Positions 43,601-50,360 of a stretch of DNA of 50,360 nucleotides are shown in pieces. Position 1 is the stretch's first letter. The number at the start of each line of letters is the position of its first letter. The DNA comes from Bacteroidota bacterium (lineage in GTDB: Bacteria > Bacteroidota > Bacteroidia > Cytophagales > UBA9547): contig RDZG01000001.1 in the NCBI GenBank assembly GCA_004293915.1, positions 1 to 50,360 on the forward strand, written 5' to 3'. The position numbers and the translations under genes were made by a program. A model generated the notes under the pieces. The model worked only from the letters and a program-made list of their open reading frames with translations. It was not told the DNA's origin and ran no database searches.

Positions 43601-46600
43601 TGATAAAAATATATATAAATTATTGGGAGAGCCAGATACATTTTGAAGTTCAATACGATTATTATTATTTACGTTTTTAGCCCAATAAATTTTATCACCC
43701 AAAACGTTTGATTGAAAAGCCCACATTTCAATTGTAAATGTACTTGCATTGTTCAATGCTGTTATATTACCTAAATCTACAAAATCGTTATCTCCTGCAA
43801 AATTCAAAGCATTATTGCAACCTACTCCTAAAGCAATTCCCGCACTCGTAACACTTCCTCCCAATCCCGAAACAGACACAAAATAAGTTCCTGCACTTGT
43901 AACGGTTATACCTGTTAAGGTTAAAGTAGATGCTGTAGCACTTGGAATCAATAAATTGTTTCTAAACCATTGGTAGGTCAAACTTGTGCCTGTAGCGGTT
44001 ACCGAAAGTGGCAAAGTTACACCTGAACAAACGGTTTGTGAAGTGGTTTGGTTGGTAATAACTGGTAGAGCAAATGTAAATGGACTTGTAATGGTGGTGG
44101 TATTGGTTGCAGACACCCAATTGGAAGTAGCTCCTGTAAGAGGACCAAAATTGAGTAAGTTACCTGTTAAATTATTACCACTTCTGTCATTCAAATTAGT
44201 GAACCCTGCGTTATTTGAAGCAGGAATTCCTTGGTTAAAGTCCCAGTATCTTATCAGCCCTGGAGTGGTAGTTGAAAGATTTTTAAAACGGTTATTTTGA
44301 ATATCTTGTTGTGATAATTCTATGTTCCACACTCTAAATTCGTCTATATTTCCATTGTAGAAAAGACCAGAATATCTAGAGCCTATTGTCATAGATCCTC
44401 CATTTGCGGTAATATCTGAAGGACTTACGTCAAAGCCAACCAAAACTCCATCACGATAAACTTTTCTGTCATTGGTCAAATGATTATATGTGAAGGCATA
44501 ATGATGCCAATTCAAATCATTATACAAACCAGTCCCAAAGTTTAAATCATTGCCCCAAAATCCAAAAGCCAAGCCGCCATCCGCTCTAAATTGACCAAAG
44601 TAACATTGATTACTAAAGCCTTCATTTCCACCCGAAAAGAAACCAATTTCAACACCAGTTGAATTTCGTTTTGCCCAAAGTTCAAATGAAAAACTACTAT
44701 TTGCAATATTTAACCCAGGAGTTGATATTACGTCATTAGTACCATCAAAATCTAAAGCATTATTACAACCCACTCCTAAACTAATCCCAGAAGAAGTTAC
44801 ACTTCCACCCAAACCTGTAACCGATACAAAATAAGTACCTGCACTTGTGGCGGTTACACTCGTGAGGGTTAAACTTGATGCCGTTGCTCCTGCAATCAAT
44901 ACATTATTTCTAAACCATTGGTAAGATAAACCCGAACCAGTAGCAGTTACCGAAAGTGGTAAGGTAACACCTGAGCAAACGGTTTGAGAAGATGTGATAC
45001 CTGTAATGGTTGGAGCTGTAAAAGTATATGTGCCAATAATGGTAGTTTGAGATGAACTAATAAAGTTTGAAGCCCCTCCGTTTAATGTGAAATTTGTAAG
45101 AGTTCCATTTAATCCATTTCCACTTTTATCAAGTGCTGAAGTTATGGTGTTATTATTACCCGAAGGGATACCTTGGTTCATATCCCAATAACCCACTAAA
45201 CCCGGAGTGGTGGTAGAAATATTTTTAAAAAGATTGTTTTGAATGTCTTGTTGCGAAAGTGATATGTTCCAAATTCGGGCTTCGTCAATTATTCCATTAT
45301 TATAAAATGAAGCCCCCTCAAAATTACCAATCCTAAATGTTGTTGATGAATTTACAGCTGAAAAAGACCCAGTCCAAGTAGATGGAATTAAATTTCCATT
45401 GACATACATACTTACAACTCCCTGATTTACACTGACTGCTATATGAGTCCATTGATTGATAGGAACTACATTAATATTTAATGAATACAAAATATTGCCA
45501 TTACTCGTCTCAAATACTAATTTACCATTTGTTGTCCCCCATTCATTGATAAACAATGACCAACCCGCTGAATTACTACCTATTTTTTTACTGAAAATTG
45601 TGTTCATAAAATCTGTACCTGTAGTATTTAATCTATTATAAACCCAAGCTTCAGCAGTAAAATTGGAAGTTAAGTTAAGTTGAGAAATATTACCAACTAT
45701 AATTTCATCATTCACCCCATCAAAATCCAAGGCATTGTTACAATTAGGGAATACAACTCCAGAAGATGTAGAAGTACCATATATACTAGATACTTGTACC
45801 AAATATGTACCTGTAGCACTTGTAAGAGCAGACGTTAAATTAAGGGTTGCAGAGGTTTGACCTGCTATTATGGTTCCATTTCTAAACCATTGGTATGTAA
45901 AGCTTCCTTGCCCAGTGGCAGTAATTGTAAAAGCACCTGTTCCATTGGCACATACCGATAGAGCATTTCCCAAACTGATAAAAGGTGCTCCAAAATTGTA
46001 CACTCCTGTAACTGTAGTAATAGAACCTACCCAGTTGGAGGTGTTTCCTCCTGCTAGATTTGTAAAACTATTTAATGTTCCATTATGATTGCCACCTGCT
46101 TGGTCTATAAGAGTTGTAAGACCAGTGTTATCACCTCCTCCAATACCTTGATTAAAATTATAAGCGGCTACCAAACCCGGCAAATTGCCATTGATAGTTC
46201 TATATAGATTTGCTTGAATATCATTAGGGGTGCGTGCTACATTCCATATACGTGCTTCATCTATTTGACCATTGAATTTATTACATAAACATGTTCCACC
46301 ATTGCCTTGTCTACCAATGATAAAATCATTGGTGCCTCCAGTTACATTTAAATTGAGATTGCAGCCAAGATTTGTAACATTAACTCCATTTACATAAAAG
46401 CCTAATACTGATGTAGATCCATTATAAGCTATAGCAACATGTGACCAAGTATTGTTTGGTATGGTAACGCCTGAATTTAACCACACTGCACCACTTGATA
46501 AAGCATTATAAAAAGCTAATGTGTTGACACCAAAAAACGAGTTTATTTGAAATATATATCCATTGTCTAAACTTCCACCATCTACAAATCCTTTTGAAAA

Positions 46601-49456
46601 TATCGTTTGATTTCCATTGCTCAAATTGGTAGGGTTTACCCATGCTTCAATGGTAAAATTATTACCCAAATTAAAATCATTTGAATTATTAGATACCGTT
46701 ATAAATGGACCAGTTTGAGAAGGACCTGTACCATTATTAGAATTAAACTGCAAGGCATTGTTACAAGCTGTAATGGTAGTAACACTAGAAGTTGCACTAC
46801 CTGCAATATTGCTAGCTACTACATAATATGCTCCCGAAAAGCCGGATGTTAACGAAATTGTGTTTGCTCCAGCTATACTTACCCCATTTCTATACCATTG
46901 ATATTGCAGAAAACCTCCTGTAAAATTGGCTGTAATAGTTCCGTTAACTCCACATACCGAAAGTGGGTTGGAAATAGATACAAATGTAGGGGCTGGGGTG
47001 GAGAAAGTGTTAAGTATTACAGAAACATTATTTGAGACATTATTTGCCGTTGCTAAATCTAATTTGCCATCGCCATTGAGGTCTCCTATCGCTACATTAT
47101 AAGGAGTAGAACCAGTTGCAAAATCTATTTTTGATCCAAAAGTGCCGCTGCCCGTACTGGTTAGCACACTTACAGTATTGCTACCATAATTCGCTACTGC
47201 CAAATCGGGTCTGCCATCGCCATTGAGGTCGCCTATTGCCACACTGTGAGGTTGAGTTCCTGCGGTATAATTACCCGCAGTCCCAAAAGTTCCGATACCC
47301 GTGTTTGTAAGCACACTTACTGTATTGCTACCCAAATTCGCTACTGTTAAATCCAAATAACTATCGTTATTTAGATTTCCTATCGCTACGCTACGAGGGG
47401 TTGTACCTGTGGTATAATCTACTTTTATTCCAAACGTGCCAAAGCCTGTATTAGTCAATACACTGACAGTAGCATTACCACTATTTGCAACTGCCAAATC
47501 GAGTCTGCTATCGCCATTAAGGTCGCCAATCGCTACGCTCCAAGGACTAGAACCTGTGCCATAATTGACGGCTGCCCCAAAAGTACCGCTGCCCGTGCTG
47601 GTAAGTACACTTACGTTAGAGCCTCCGAGATTAGCAGTTACTAAATCGGGCCTGCCATCGCCATTGAGGTCGCCTATCGCTACGCTAACGGGACCAGAAC
47701 CTGTGCCATAACTGACCGCTGCCCCAAAAGTACCTAAACCCGTGCTGGTTAGAACACTAACGTTATCAGAACCATAATTCGCAACTGCCAAATCGGGTCT
47801 GCCATCGCCATTGAGGTCGCCAATCGCTACACTGTAGGAATCAGAACCTGTGGCATAATTGAAGGCTGCCCCCAAAGTACCTATACCTGTTCCTGTAAAC
47901 ACACTTACGGTAGTGTTATTATTTGCTACAGCCAAATCAGCAAAGCCATCACCATTGAGGTCGCCAATCGCTACACATCGAGAATTACTACCTGTACCTA
48001 TATTATTTGCACTTCCCAATAAAGTACTCGCAGGATACACTACTCCACTTACCCAGTTGGAAGTAGCACCCGTAGGGGCAAAACCTGTTAAAGTTCCGTT
48101 TTCGGCAGGGGCTGTAACGTCACTTAATATTGTTGTGTTTGTATTTGTTCCTCCAGCAATTCCTTGGTTGAATGGATAGTAAGCAACCAAACCAGATTCT
48201 GTGCCTGTAAGATTTTGGTTGTAAGAGTTTTGGATTTGGGCTGCAGAGCGGGCTGTGTTCCATATTCGGACTTCATCCATTTGTCCGTTGAAAAATCGAT
48301 CATTTGCTCCTGCATTTAATCCATTTCCAGAACCATCATATCCACCTAAATATACGTTTGCAGCGTTTGGAGTTAAAGAATGTGCCCAAGATGTTTGGCT
48401 AAATAAAGTTCCATTTACATATAATTTAATTTCATTGCTTGGCAGAGCAGCATCAAATGTAACTGCAATATGATACCAAGTATTTAAAATAGGTGTAAAA
48501 GTAGAATTCCATTGAATGGGGTCTGTCCAAGTGCCTAATCTGCTATGGACTACACAAAGTTTGTCTGTCGGTGCAGGACTTTCTCCAAAGTTTATCATCC
48601 AACCACGATTATCTCCATCGTCTTCAAATTTACTTACAATCGTTCTCCAACCATATGCTTTCACATAAATCCATGATTCAAAAGTATATTGAGTAGTCAT
48701 ATCTAGATTATTATTATCTAGGATAGTAACAGCATCGTTTGTTCCATCAAAATCAAGGGTATTGTTAGTTACCAAAGGAGCAGTAGAAGCCACCCAAGGC
48801 GAACCACTCAATCCTGTTAATGTACCGTTTTGAACTCCGTTGCCAGTAGCAAGGTCTGGCAAATTTGTACCAGAGGTTTGGTCGAAATTGTAATATTGTG
48901 TTAAGCCCGATTCCGAACCGGTAAGTATTTTATTGTAATTATTAAAAATCTCTGCTGCTGTACGTTCAGTATTCCAAATACGCACTTCATCCATTTGTCC
49001 TGCAAAAACATTTTGACCCGGATCATATGCACCCAAATAAACTACCCCAGTACCTATAGAAAAGCCAACGCCTGTGGCACTCGAAACCAAAACTCCGTTT
49101 TTATATAATTTCATTTGTTGAGAAACAGCATTATACGTAACTGCAAAATGAAACCACGTATTTAATGGAAGCACACCTGCAGGATCAGCTACTACCGTGG
49201 TTGCACCTGTGTTGCCTCCACTCACTGTACCATCTTTTGCCCAAAGCACGTGTTGGGATGCATTACTACCCGAAATAATATTGTTTGGCGGAACATTAGA
49301 ACTCAACCTTATCCAAGCCTCTTTAGTATATGTTGTTGTTAAAATATTACCACAATTTACATAATTGGCAGATTGATCAAATAGTAGGGCATTGTTTTGA
49401 GCTTTTACAAATAAAATAGAAAGCAAAAGCGAGAGAGAAAGTAGGATTTTTTTCAT
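34631..49456 (-). CDS. Giant modular T9SS type B surface protein (4941 aa; LamG, FG-GAP, Ig-like, MBG, GEVED)
   Basis: One uninterrupted frame encodes a secreted protein of about 500 kDa. Approximate order: signal peptide 1-19 (ending VKAQ); LamG-like modules from about 21 and 229; FG-GAP/VCBS repeats about 480-825 (IGDLNGDGRPDLAVAN); then LamG modules from about 899, 1240, 1562 and 1880 alternating with Ig-like units (YQWFRN...); one SprB-type repeat about 2125-2200; a LamG from about 2275; choice-of-anchor-D units near 2530 and 2870 flanking a LamG at about 2652; a LamG at about 2998. Six Cys-containing PKD/Ig-like units follow (about 3318-3835), then eight MBG-type units (about 3842-4485), a GEVED domain (about 4736-4844; WIDYDNNGSFNDPDDF) and a type B CTD (about 4853-4941; TPNADEKNDFFVIRG, DRWGTQIYKTDDY). 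It is probably a surface adhesin, possibly gliding-related. No PorP/SprF gene is adjacent. Confidence 0.95.
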   Translation of the reverse strand: MKKILLSLSLLLSILFVKAQNNALLFDQSANYVNCGNILTTTYTKEAWIRLSSNVPPNNIISGSNASQHVLWAKDGTVSGGNTGATTVVADPAGVLPLNTWFHFAVTYNAVSQQMKLYKNGVLVSSATGVGFSIGTGVVYLGAYDPGQNVFAGQMDEVRIWNTERTAAEIFNNYNKILTGSESGLTQYYNFDQTSGTNLPDLATGNGVQNGTLTGLSGSPWVASTAPLVTNNTLDFDGTNDAVTILDNNNLDMTTQYTFESWIYVKAYGWRTIVSKFEDDGDNRGWMINFGESPAPTDKLCVVHSRLGTWTDPIQWNSTFTPILNTWYHIAVTFDAALPSNEIKLYVNGTLFSQTSWAHSLTPNAANVYLGGYDGSGNGLNAGANDRFFNGQMDEVRIWNTARSAAQIQNSYNQNLTGTESGLVAYYPFNQGIAGGTNTNTTILSDVTAPAENGTLTGFAPTGATSNWVSGVVYPASTLLGSANNIGTGSNSRCVAIGDLNGDGFADLAVANNNTTVSVFTGTGIGTLGAAFNYATGSDSYSVAIGDLNGDGRPDLAVANYGSDNVSVLTSTGLGTFGAAVSYGTGSGPVSVAIGDLNGDGRPDLVTANLGGSNVSVLTSTGSGTFGAAVNYGTGSSPWSVAIGDLNGDSRLDLAVANSGNATVSVLTNTGFGTFGIKVDYTTGTTPRSVAIGNLNNDSYLDLTVANLGSNTVSVLTNTGIGTFGTAGNYTAGTQPHSVAIGDLNGDGRPDLAVANYGSNTVSVLTSTGSGTFGSKIDFATGSTPYNVAIGDLNGDGKLDLATANNVSNNVSVILNTFSTPAPTFVSISNPLSVCGVNGTITANFTGGFLQYQWYRNGVSIAGANTISLTSGFSGAYYVVASNIAGSATSSVTTITACNNALQFNSNNGTGPSQTGPFITVSNNSNDFNLGNNFTIEAWVNPTNLSNGNQTIFSKGFVDGGSLDNGYIFQINSFFGVNTLAFYNALSSGAVWLNSGVTIPNNTWSHVAIAYNGSTSVLGFYVNGVNVTNLGCNLNLNVTGGTNDFIIGRQGNGGTCLCNKFNGQIDEARIWNVARTPNDIQANLYRTINGNLPGLVAAYNFNQGIGGGDNTGLTTLIDQAGGNHNGTLNSFTNLAGGNTSNWVGSITTVTGVYNFGAPFISLGNALSVCANGTGAFTITATGQGSFTYQWFRNGTIIAGQTSATLNLTSALTSATGTYLVQVSSIYGTSTSSGVVFPNCNNALDFDGVNDEIIVGNISQLNLTSNFTAEAWVYNRLNTTGTDFMNTIFSKKIGSNSAGWSLFINEWGTTNGKLVFETSNGNILYSLNINVVPINQWTHIAVSVNQGVVSMYVNGNLIPSTWTGSFSAVNSSTTFRIGNFEGASFYNNGIIDEARIWNISLSQQDIQNNLFKNISTTTPGLVGYWDMNQGIPSGNNNTITSALDKSGNGLNGTLTNFTLNGGASNFISSSQTTIIGTYTFTAPTITGITSSQTVCSGVTLPLSVTATGSGLSYQWFRNNVLIAGATASSLTLTSVTATSAGTYFVSVTGLGGSVTSSGISLGVGCNNALDFDGTNDVISTPGLNIANSSFSFELWAKRNSTGVEIGFFSGGNEGFSNQCYFGQFRADGGLAFGFWGNDLNFGTGLYNDLNWHHYAFTYNHLTNDRKVYRDGVLVGFDVSPSDITANGGSMTIGSRYSGLFYNGNIDEFRVWNIELSQQDIQNNRFKNLSTTTPGLIRYWDFNQGIPASNNAGFTNLNDRSGNNLTGNLLNFGPLTGATSNWVSATNTTTITSPFTFALPVITNQTTSQTVCSGVTLPLSVTATGTSLTYQWFRNNLLIPSATASTLTLTGITVTSAGTYFVSVSGLGGSVTSAGIALGVGCNNALNFAGDNDFVDLGNITALNNASTFTIEMWAFQSNVLGDKIYWAKNVNNNNRIELQNVSGSPNNLYIFLSNGVNSYGVTSNNPIQPNQWQHLAVVYDGNGVTNDDKLKLFINGIPVTMSFSGTLPNTTNNNSSPFVLGVEPGFSPSYFNGSMDEVRIWNVALSATDILANINKSPNSTITGLVATYDFNQGLPNNNNGTINSAFEKNGGIVGTLSGFALSGSTSNWVASLTTINGAYISIPVIATSFQNNNTCSGLTNGSIGIVVSSGTPPYSYNWSPGNPTGNGTATISGLLAGIYMVTVTDINMISAVASYTITQPGAIFDSPVTLQNTSFCGTGNAILSVSGSQIGVEYAARINTSLVSSFVSGNGVTLTLNPTSVSGTTTYNILAQQIVGKALSFNGVNQYIDPNILPTVANNFTVEAWVNPTATHEIDAQSNLGASGTSGQKYILWPTWRSGGAGMGMSVGTNGVSVYEHAAGYMPSILVYSAAISGWTHIAVVYTSKQPRLYINGTLVSTGLTSTQSNVFVSLGAGNNFSGQSGGIGGGSNGNIAYFQGAMDEFRIWNTNLTQSQIASRINTCLVGNEANLFAYYRFDNGSFISANDATLNNYNGAILNMTAANITNGVVACGSGNTCPIQLSQTVNFTRLQESEIQVNGNTNFEIFSNDLTPSISDGTDFGTTSLTGSISKTFTIQNTGTSVLNINNISFSGANAANFSVTSAIISSVANGSSANFTVQFLSTTLGIKNANVVIGNSDCDESVYTFAINANITAAGSALDFAGDNDFVSVASLNATPNFTFEAWVNIPSYETGWRTIVEFENDAPYFGLSSGTNLAIAGVLNDPTPMPLNTWTHVAATYDLALNRTSLFRNGIQVASITGAPTRNGVGMGIGFNSGDNAFKGQMDEVRIWNRALTAAEIFTNMSCNPASGEPNLLARYDFNQGSAEGSNTGLISVLDRSGNGNNGTATNFTMNGANSNWVAGGRVNANCTNGPEINVTGNTVSIANGSATPTTVNGTNFGTVFQGSSVARNFIIENIGSTTLGVSLVSISGANASDFSISQFPSSIIEANTFSGFNILFNASTAGSKTAVISILNNDADEGLYQFTISGTALPVSASALAFDGSNDQVNLGSNFSISGTSMFASQFWFNSTVTGTQRMIFSNFNSNSGVESYLQNGALGFALIGSPNSIYTNTVKSYNDGKWHHAAISYNGNSNINGISIYVDGDLQEITTLGGVTTSFTSNSQNFVIGRRPQPASLNSRFVGQLDNLSFWNTTLTQTQIRTNILNTTLTGTEPNLVAYYNFNQSINPNGDNSGFTTLANQTTLAGANGTLTGFLLNGNTSNWVNSTGLAFLNPTIAGVSGNQTTCKNDNSVKIFSFTATGSALNYQWYENDVAVGNNNHQYSVTGQSLISAGTYTYKCVVSNWLNSATSSGITLTVNPSPTVTGTATPNVVCLGQPVLFAGNGANVYEWSNGILNNQAFFPTISGSYMVTGTSAGNCIGTGMVNITVLSVPTVTGMASKNPLCLGESTTLVGTGAISYVWQNPESQFLANNSVISPTISGTYFLSGTDANGCTINATNVTITVNQLPNITFKPFPNSVDLVCLGQPAILSAEGATTFTFTGGVLNGTSFIPTSTTSYIVSGTDNKGCKNSVVKTVTVIGLPTVSGTVLPSNTVCDGTEVTISGFGANTYTYTGGVFNNVGFVPSSSAIYTITGLVGTGCSATNVVTLTVLALPTVTGSVSPSVICEGETATFSGSGAILNSYTWTGGVIDRQSTSLFTVDNLYTVTGTSVNGCQNSAIVSLTVNSVDFTGLDAPNSVCLGESVGMTASGANLASYLWFNNATTSSINFVPAVATTLIPFVTVTGTNGCQKVISGRTFINPVPILSTIVGFGTYNSSYIQSLSSEINLIYNLNSGATPSGLILNNGSITGIPTVVGLSNFTITGDNGTCSSLKSYSINVLPAPLTVQARDTSVYQLARFPPQFRSSITGLALGDNISISYFVSTTTTNTIGSYTITPIVSGSILSNYILTTIAGTFNVISPLPLTITAPSFTRQYGDIIPTSVVSRIVGLQGGDNVTANYVTLTSTTTDLGTYPVTIGGISGPQDFKYTIVKTIDGLQTVRTRRLTIRTFDLTIAESQLANLPTTFAGSIIGLIPGGDVPILTYELEPIPGFNDRYTITPEVSNINLTQYALVILPGTMYVKSGITIIGGNFTKTYGQNNPVLSGQVLGIKPENPYVYVSFQTVATPNSPVGEYTVYPVITGSDASKYGYITVSGVITVTKANLTVAGANQTRLSTITSPFSFTPVITGAIAGDIIPVDLTTDAPDLTTTGTYMIYPSVSGIAFTNYNVTTFAGTLTIATVVSPPISITVSAGNFSRKYGEADGNYTYSLNGIINQNDNITISVQSNATFNSPIGTYQLTPIISGLDTYKYNFITVAGTLTIQKNTVTVAALDYSRGYGDANPPFFNASVSGLLNGDQLNAFAFVNQNQFSNAGTYDIFTQILGAVPPNYDVVTVAGKLTINRAVLTLIGGTFERMYNQPNPVLAFNLIGYKGADQIGMIDTLPIGQTIATLSTPVAASGYPVIYSGGKDNNYAFVYQEGSIKIDPSTQTITGYNPIARVKTGESVTLSAYATSGLPLEVKSIDTNVVANQDLLMNGKIDGITYIKLKQPGDANYLAADSVLIAITSTSTGIKTTTLIGIFGSNLLFKGVQAEYQSTIVANYRYSWSYSPSLFVPENINWVNPLDTTTSKVKIVFPSNINVILPSRDSSRVYMGDIICKVYDDLGNLMKINKIKLLLNVDEQAAAIAQLAQTLAVLECPPAVTNCTKTFISTFNYGKRVNVTDKECNGGFSDFTASGRIDTLVMGNPYNFKIGATVASNTSSLIFFAIWIDYDNNGSFNDPDDFLRASSEANNLFEIDNLTIRNNDKYEGPRRIRISMKTSKINANESCLAEGVVGETEDYMIYVKKPQALEAATLVTPNADEKNDFFVIRGMNVKNPKKLLILDRWGTQIYKTDDYQNDWDGKDGNGKQVSDGTYYYYFDNGTDENNNKLFIKGFLELKTK
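46990..48010 (-). repeat. FG-GAP/VCBS tandem DNA repeats inside the giant gene
   Basis: About seven units of roughly 145-150 nt encode a repeated block of the form SVAIGDLNGDGRPDLAVANYGS...VSVLTSTG.GTFG. Several share near-identical DNA, for example the plus-strand phrase ctgccatcgccattgaggtc, which recurs three times or more. The encoded Asp/Gly-rich D-x-N-x-D-G-x-x-D loops are calcium-binding type and characteristic of beta-propeller folds; seven units would make one complete propeller. Confidence 0.85.
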
Positions 49457-49498
49457 AATATTTATTCGATATTAATATTTTTTTTAATATTTTAAATT

Positions 49499-49717
49499 AA
49501 CAACATTTGTTAAATTCTATATTGGATTTGAAGATACTAGTTCTAATAGAAATTTATTTCTATTTTTTTTGCCACAAATCCACTAATTTTTAGTTTTTTT
49601 TCGTGCATACGTGGCAAAAATTTAACAAGAATGATTTTTATCCTATCTTCATTACAATATTTTAAAATCATGTTTTGTTTTAAATTTCAAAACACAACCT
49701 ATTTTTTTAATACAATA
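49499..49717. repeat. Dispersed ~220-bp intergenic repeat, copy 2
   Basis: This aligns in order with 25871-26091 and lies directly upstream of the giant gene, so it may contain that gene's promoter region. The rest of the gap up to the hairpin array (49718-49893) shows only an AT-rich 11-bp inverted repeat, TTGAAATAAAT/ATTTATTTCAA (49738-49748/49766-49776). Confidence 0.75.
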
Positions 49718-49893
49718 GAATAGTCTTTTTTCTTGAATTGAAATAAATATTACTAATATTTAGGCATTTATTTCAATATTGCAAATAAATACTTTTTTTT
49801 TGATTTTCAAAACGTAAAAAATGAATTTGATTTTTAAAGCATGACGATTTGCTGTGTTTGGTATAGCTTATTTTTGTAGATGTGAGTACGTTA

Positions 49894-49977
49894 AAGCGGG
49901 ACGCTTATGGAAGGGAGACCCTTGCACCGCTCTTCGGAATTTGTAATTCCGAAGCCATATCATAGGATTTTCAATCC
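49894..49977. repeat. Array of four short hairpins with 3-nt loops upstream of a Y1 transposase
   Basis: In order: AAGCG-GGA-CGCTT (49894-49906), AAGGG-AGA-CCCTT (49911-49923), CTTCGGAATT-TGT-AATTCCGAAG (49932-49954) and GGATT-TTC-AATCC (49965-49977). All stems are perfect and every loop is three nucleotides. This is the kind of structured end recognised as single-stranded DNA by Y1 transposases or REP-associated enzymes. The GC content is higher than the surrounding AT-rich sequence. Confidence 0.8.
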
Positions 49978-49981
49978 GTAT

Positions 49982-50069
49982 TAAATAAATTTGTATAATG
50001 GGATTTGCATATACTATAAAAGATCTAAATAAATTTGTATAATGGGATTTGCATATACTATAAAAGATC
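49982..50069. repeat. 44-bp perfect tandem duplication spanning the transposase start
   Basis: 49982-50025 and 50026-50069 are identical. The unit contains the leader, the ATG and the first nine codons of the transposase. Since 44 is not a multiple of three, translation from the first ATG (49998) runs into a stop after about 14 codons, and only the second ATG (50042) opens the full frame. Confidence 0.95.
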
Positions 50070-50360
50070 AAGGTGCGGCATATTTTGTAACATTTACAGT
50101 ACATCAGTGGGCAGATGTTTTTACTAAAGAAATCTATATTGATGAATTATTAGAGAGTTTAAAATATTGTCAGGAAAACAAAGGTTTAGAAATTTTTGCG
50201 TGGGTAATAATGAGCAATCATTTGCACATGATTGTTAGAGCCAAAAATGAAAATTTGAGTGATGTAATTCGAGATTTTAAGAAATATACTTCAAAATCAA
50301 TATTCAACAAAATTATGAATAACGAAAAAGAAAGCAGGAAAGAGTGGTTGTTGAAAGTTC
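50042..50360 (+). CDS. Y1 (IS200/REP-associated tyrosine) transposase, 5' part
   Basis: The frame starts at ATG 50042 and runs off the right edge after about 106 codons. It begins MGFAYTIKDQGAAYFVTFTV and carries IFAWVIMSNHLHMIVRA, the H-u-H (HLH) metal-binding motif of Y1 transposases, followed by LSDVIRDFKKYTSKSI, typical of the REP-associated/IS200-like family. The catalytic Tyr should lie beyond the window edge or near it. The hairpin array at 49894-49977 just upstream fits as its left recognition structure. Confidence 0.88.
   Translation, partial: MGFAYTIKDQGAAYFVTFTVHQWADVFTKEIYIDELLESLKYCQENKGLEIFAWVIMSNHLHMIVRAKNENLSDVIRDFKKYTSKSIFNKIMNNEKESRKEWLLKV

Noticed and set aside
46990..48010. 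Regularly spaced DNA repeats that could suggest a CRISPR array
   Set aside because: The unit length, the intact reading frame and the encoded FG-GAP motif explain them; there are no unique spacers and no cas genes.
1..50360. tRNA, rRNA, riboswitch and CRISPR loci
   Set aside because: None was seen on reading both strands; no covariance-model search could be run, so short RNAs may be missed.

Overview
This is an AT-rich stretch of a Bacteroidota chromosome. The phylum call rests on several independent signals: type IX secretion (T9SS) C-terminal sorting domains of both type A and type B, a PorP/SprF-family protein, an ExbB-ExbD-ExbD-TonB operon, the rpsO-pnp-rpoD gene order with a short primary sigma factor lacking region 1.1, and many TAnnTTTG -7 promoter boxes of the Bacteroidota type. 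I cannot name the genus. All family calls come from reading motifs by eye; no database search was run, and residue positions are approximate.

Layout. (1) 1-3606 is an accessory stretch: a small membrane protein, a glycine-zipper protein paired with a zeta-toxin-like P-loop kinase, a stand-alone FtsZ C-terminal domain, a RelE/ParE-type toxin-antitoxin pair and a WYL-domain regulator. Two of its genes share a 54-bp promoter/operator repeat. (2) 3673-9012 is core: rpoD, pnp, rpsO, an LptF/LptG permease and a START-like protein. (3) 9296-11964 holds an ATPase_2-type AAA gene with a large upstream palindrome and a PaaE-like 2Fe-2S reductase. (4) 12037-18138 is a surface/secretion region: a divergent ECF sigma factor plus putative anti-sigma gene facing a T9SS type A Ig-like protein, then a type B CTD protein, a PorP/SprF protein and a TPR/PD40 lipoprotein. 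(5) 18192-25708 is metabolic: a frameshifted carboxynorspermidine-synthase-like gene, isocitrate dehydrogenase, an SDR, a second ATPase_2 gene with its own palindrome, a DoxX-type membrane protein and an ammonium transporter. (6) 26425-34528 has the tonB operon, a small lipoprotein, folK, WG-repeat ORFs, an interrupted gatA, tatA and a TerB-like protein. (7) 34631-49456 is one uninterrupted 4941-codon gene for a giant modular T9SS type B surface protein (LamG, FG-GAP, Ig-like, choice-of-anchor-D, MBG and GEVED modules). (8) The right edge has a hairpin array, a 44-bp tandem duplication and the start of a Y1 (IS200/RAYT-like) transposase.

The strongest candidates for something undescribed are: the orphan FtsZ C-terminal domain that keeps the T7-loop motif and shares a regulatory repeat with a small membrane protein gene; the two ATPase_2 paralogues, each preceded at nearly the same distance by a different long palindrome built on tandem 11-nt near-palindromic sites; and the matched divergent promoters (TGCAAC-N17-CATCA) linking an ECF sigma factor to a T9SS-secreted protein. 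Three conserved genes are broken (the synthase, the WG-repeat gene and gatA), while the 14.8-kb giant ORF is intact. Those lesions are therefore either real decay or local assembly errors that need raw-read checking.
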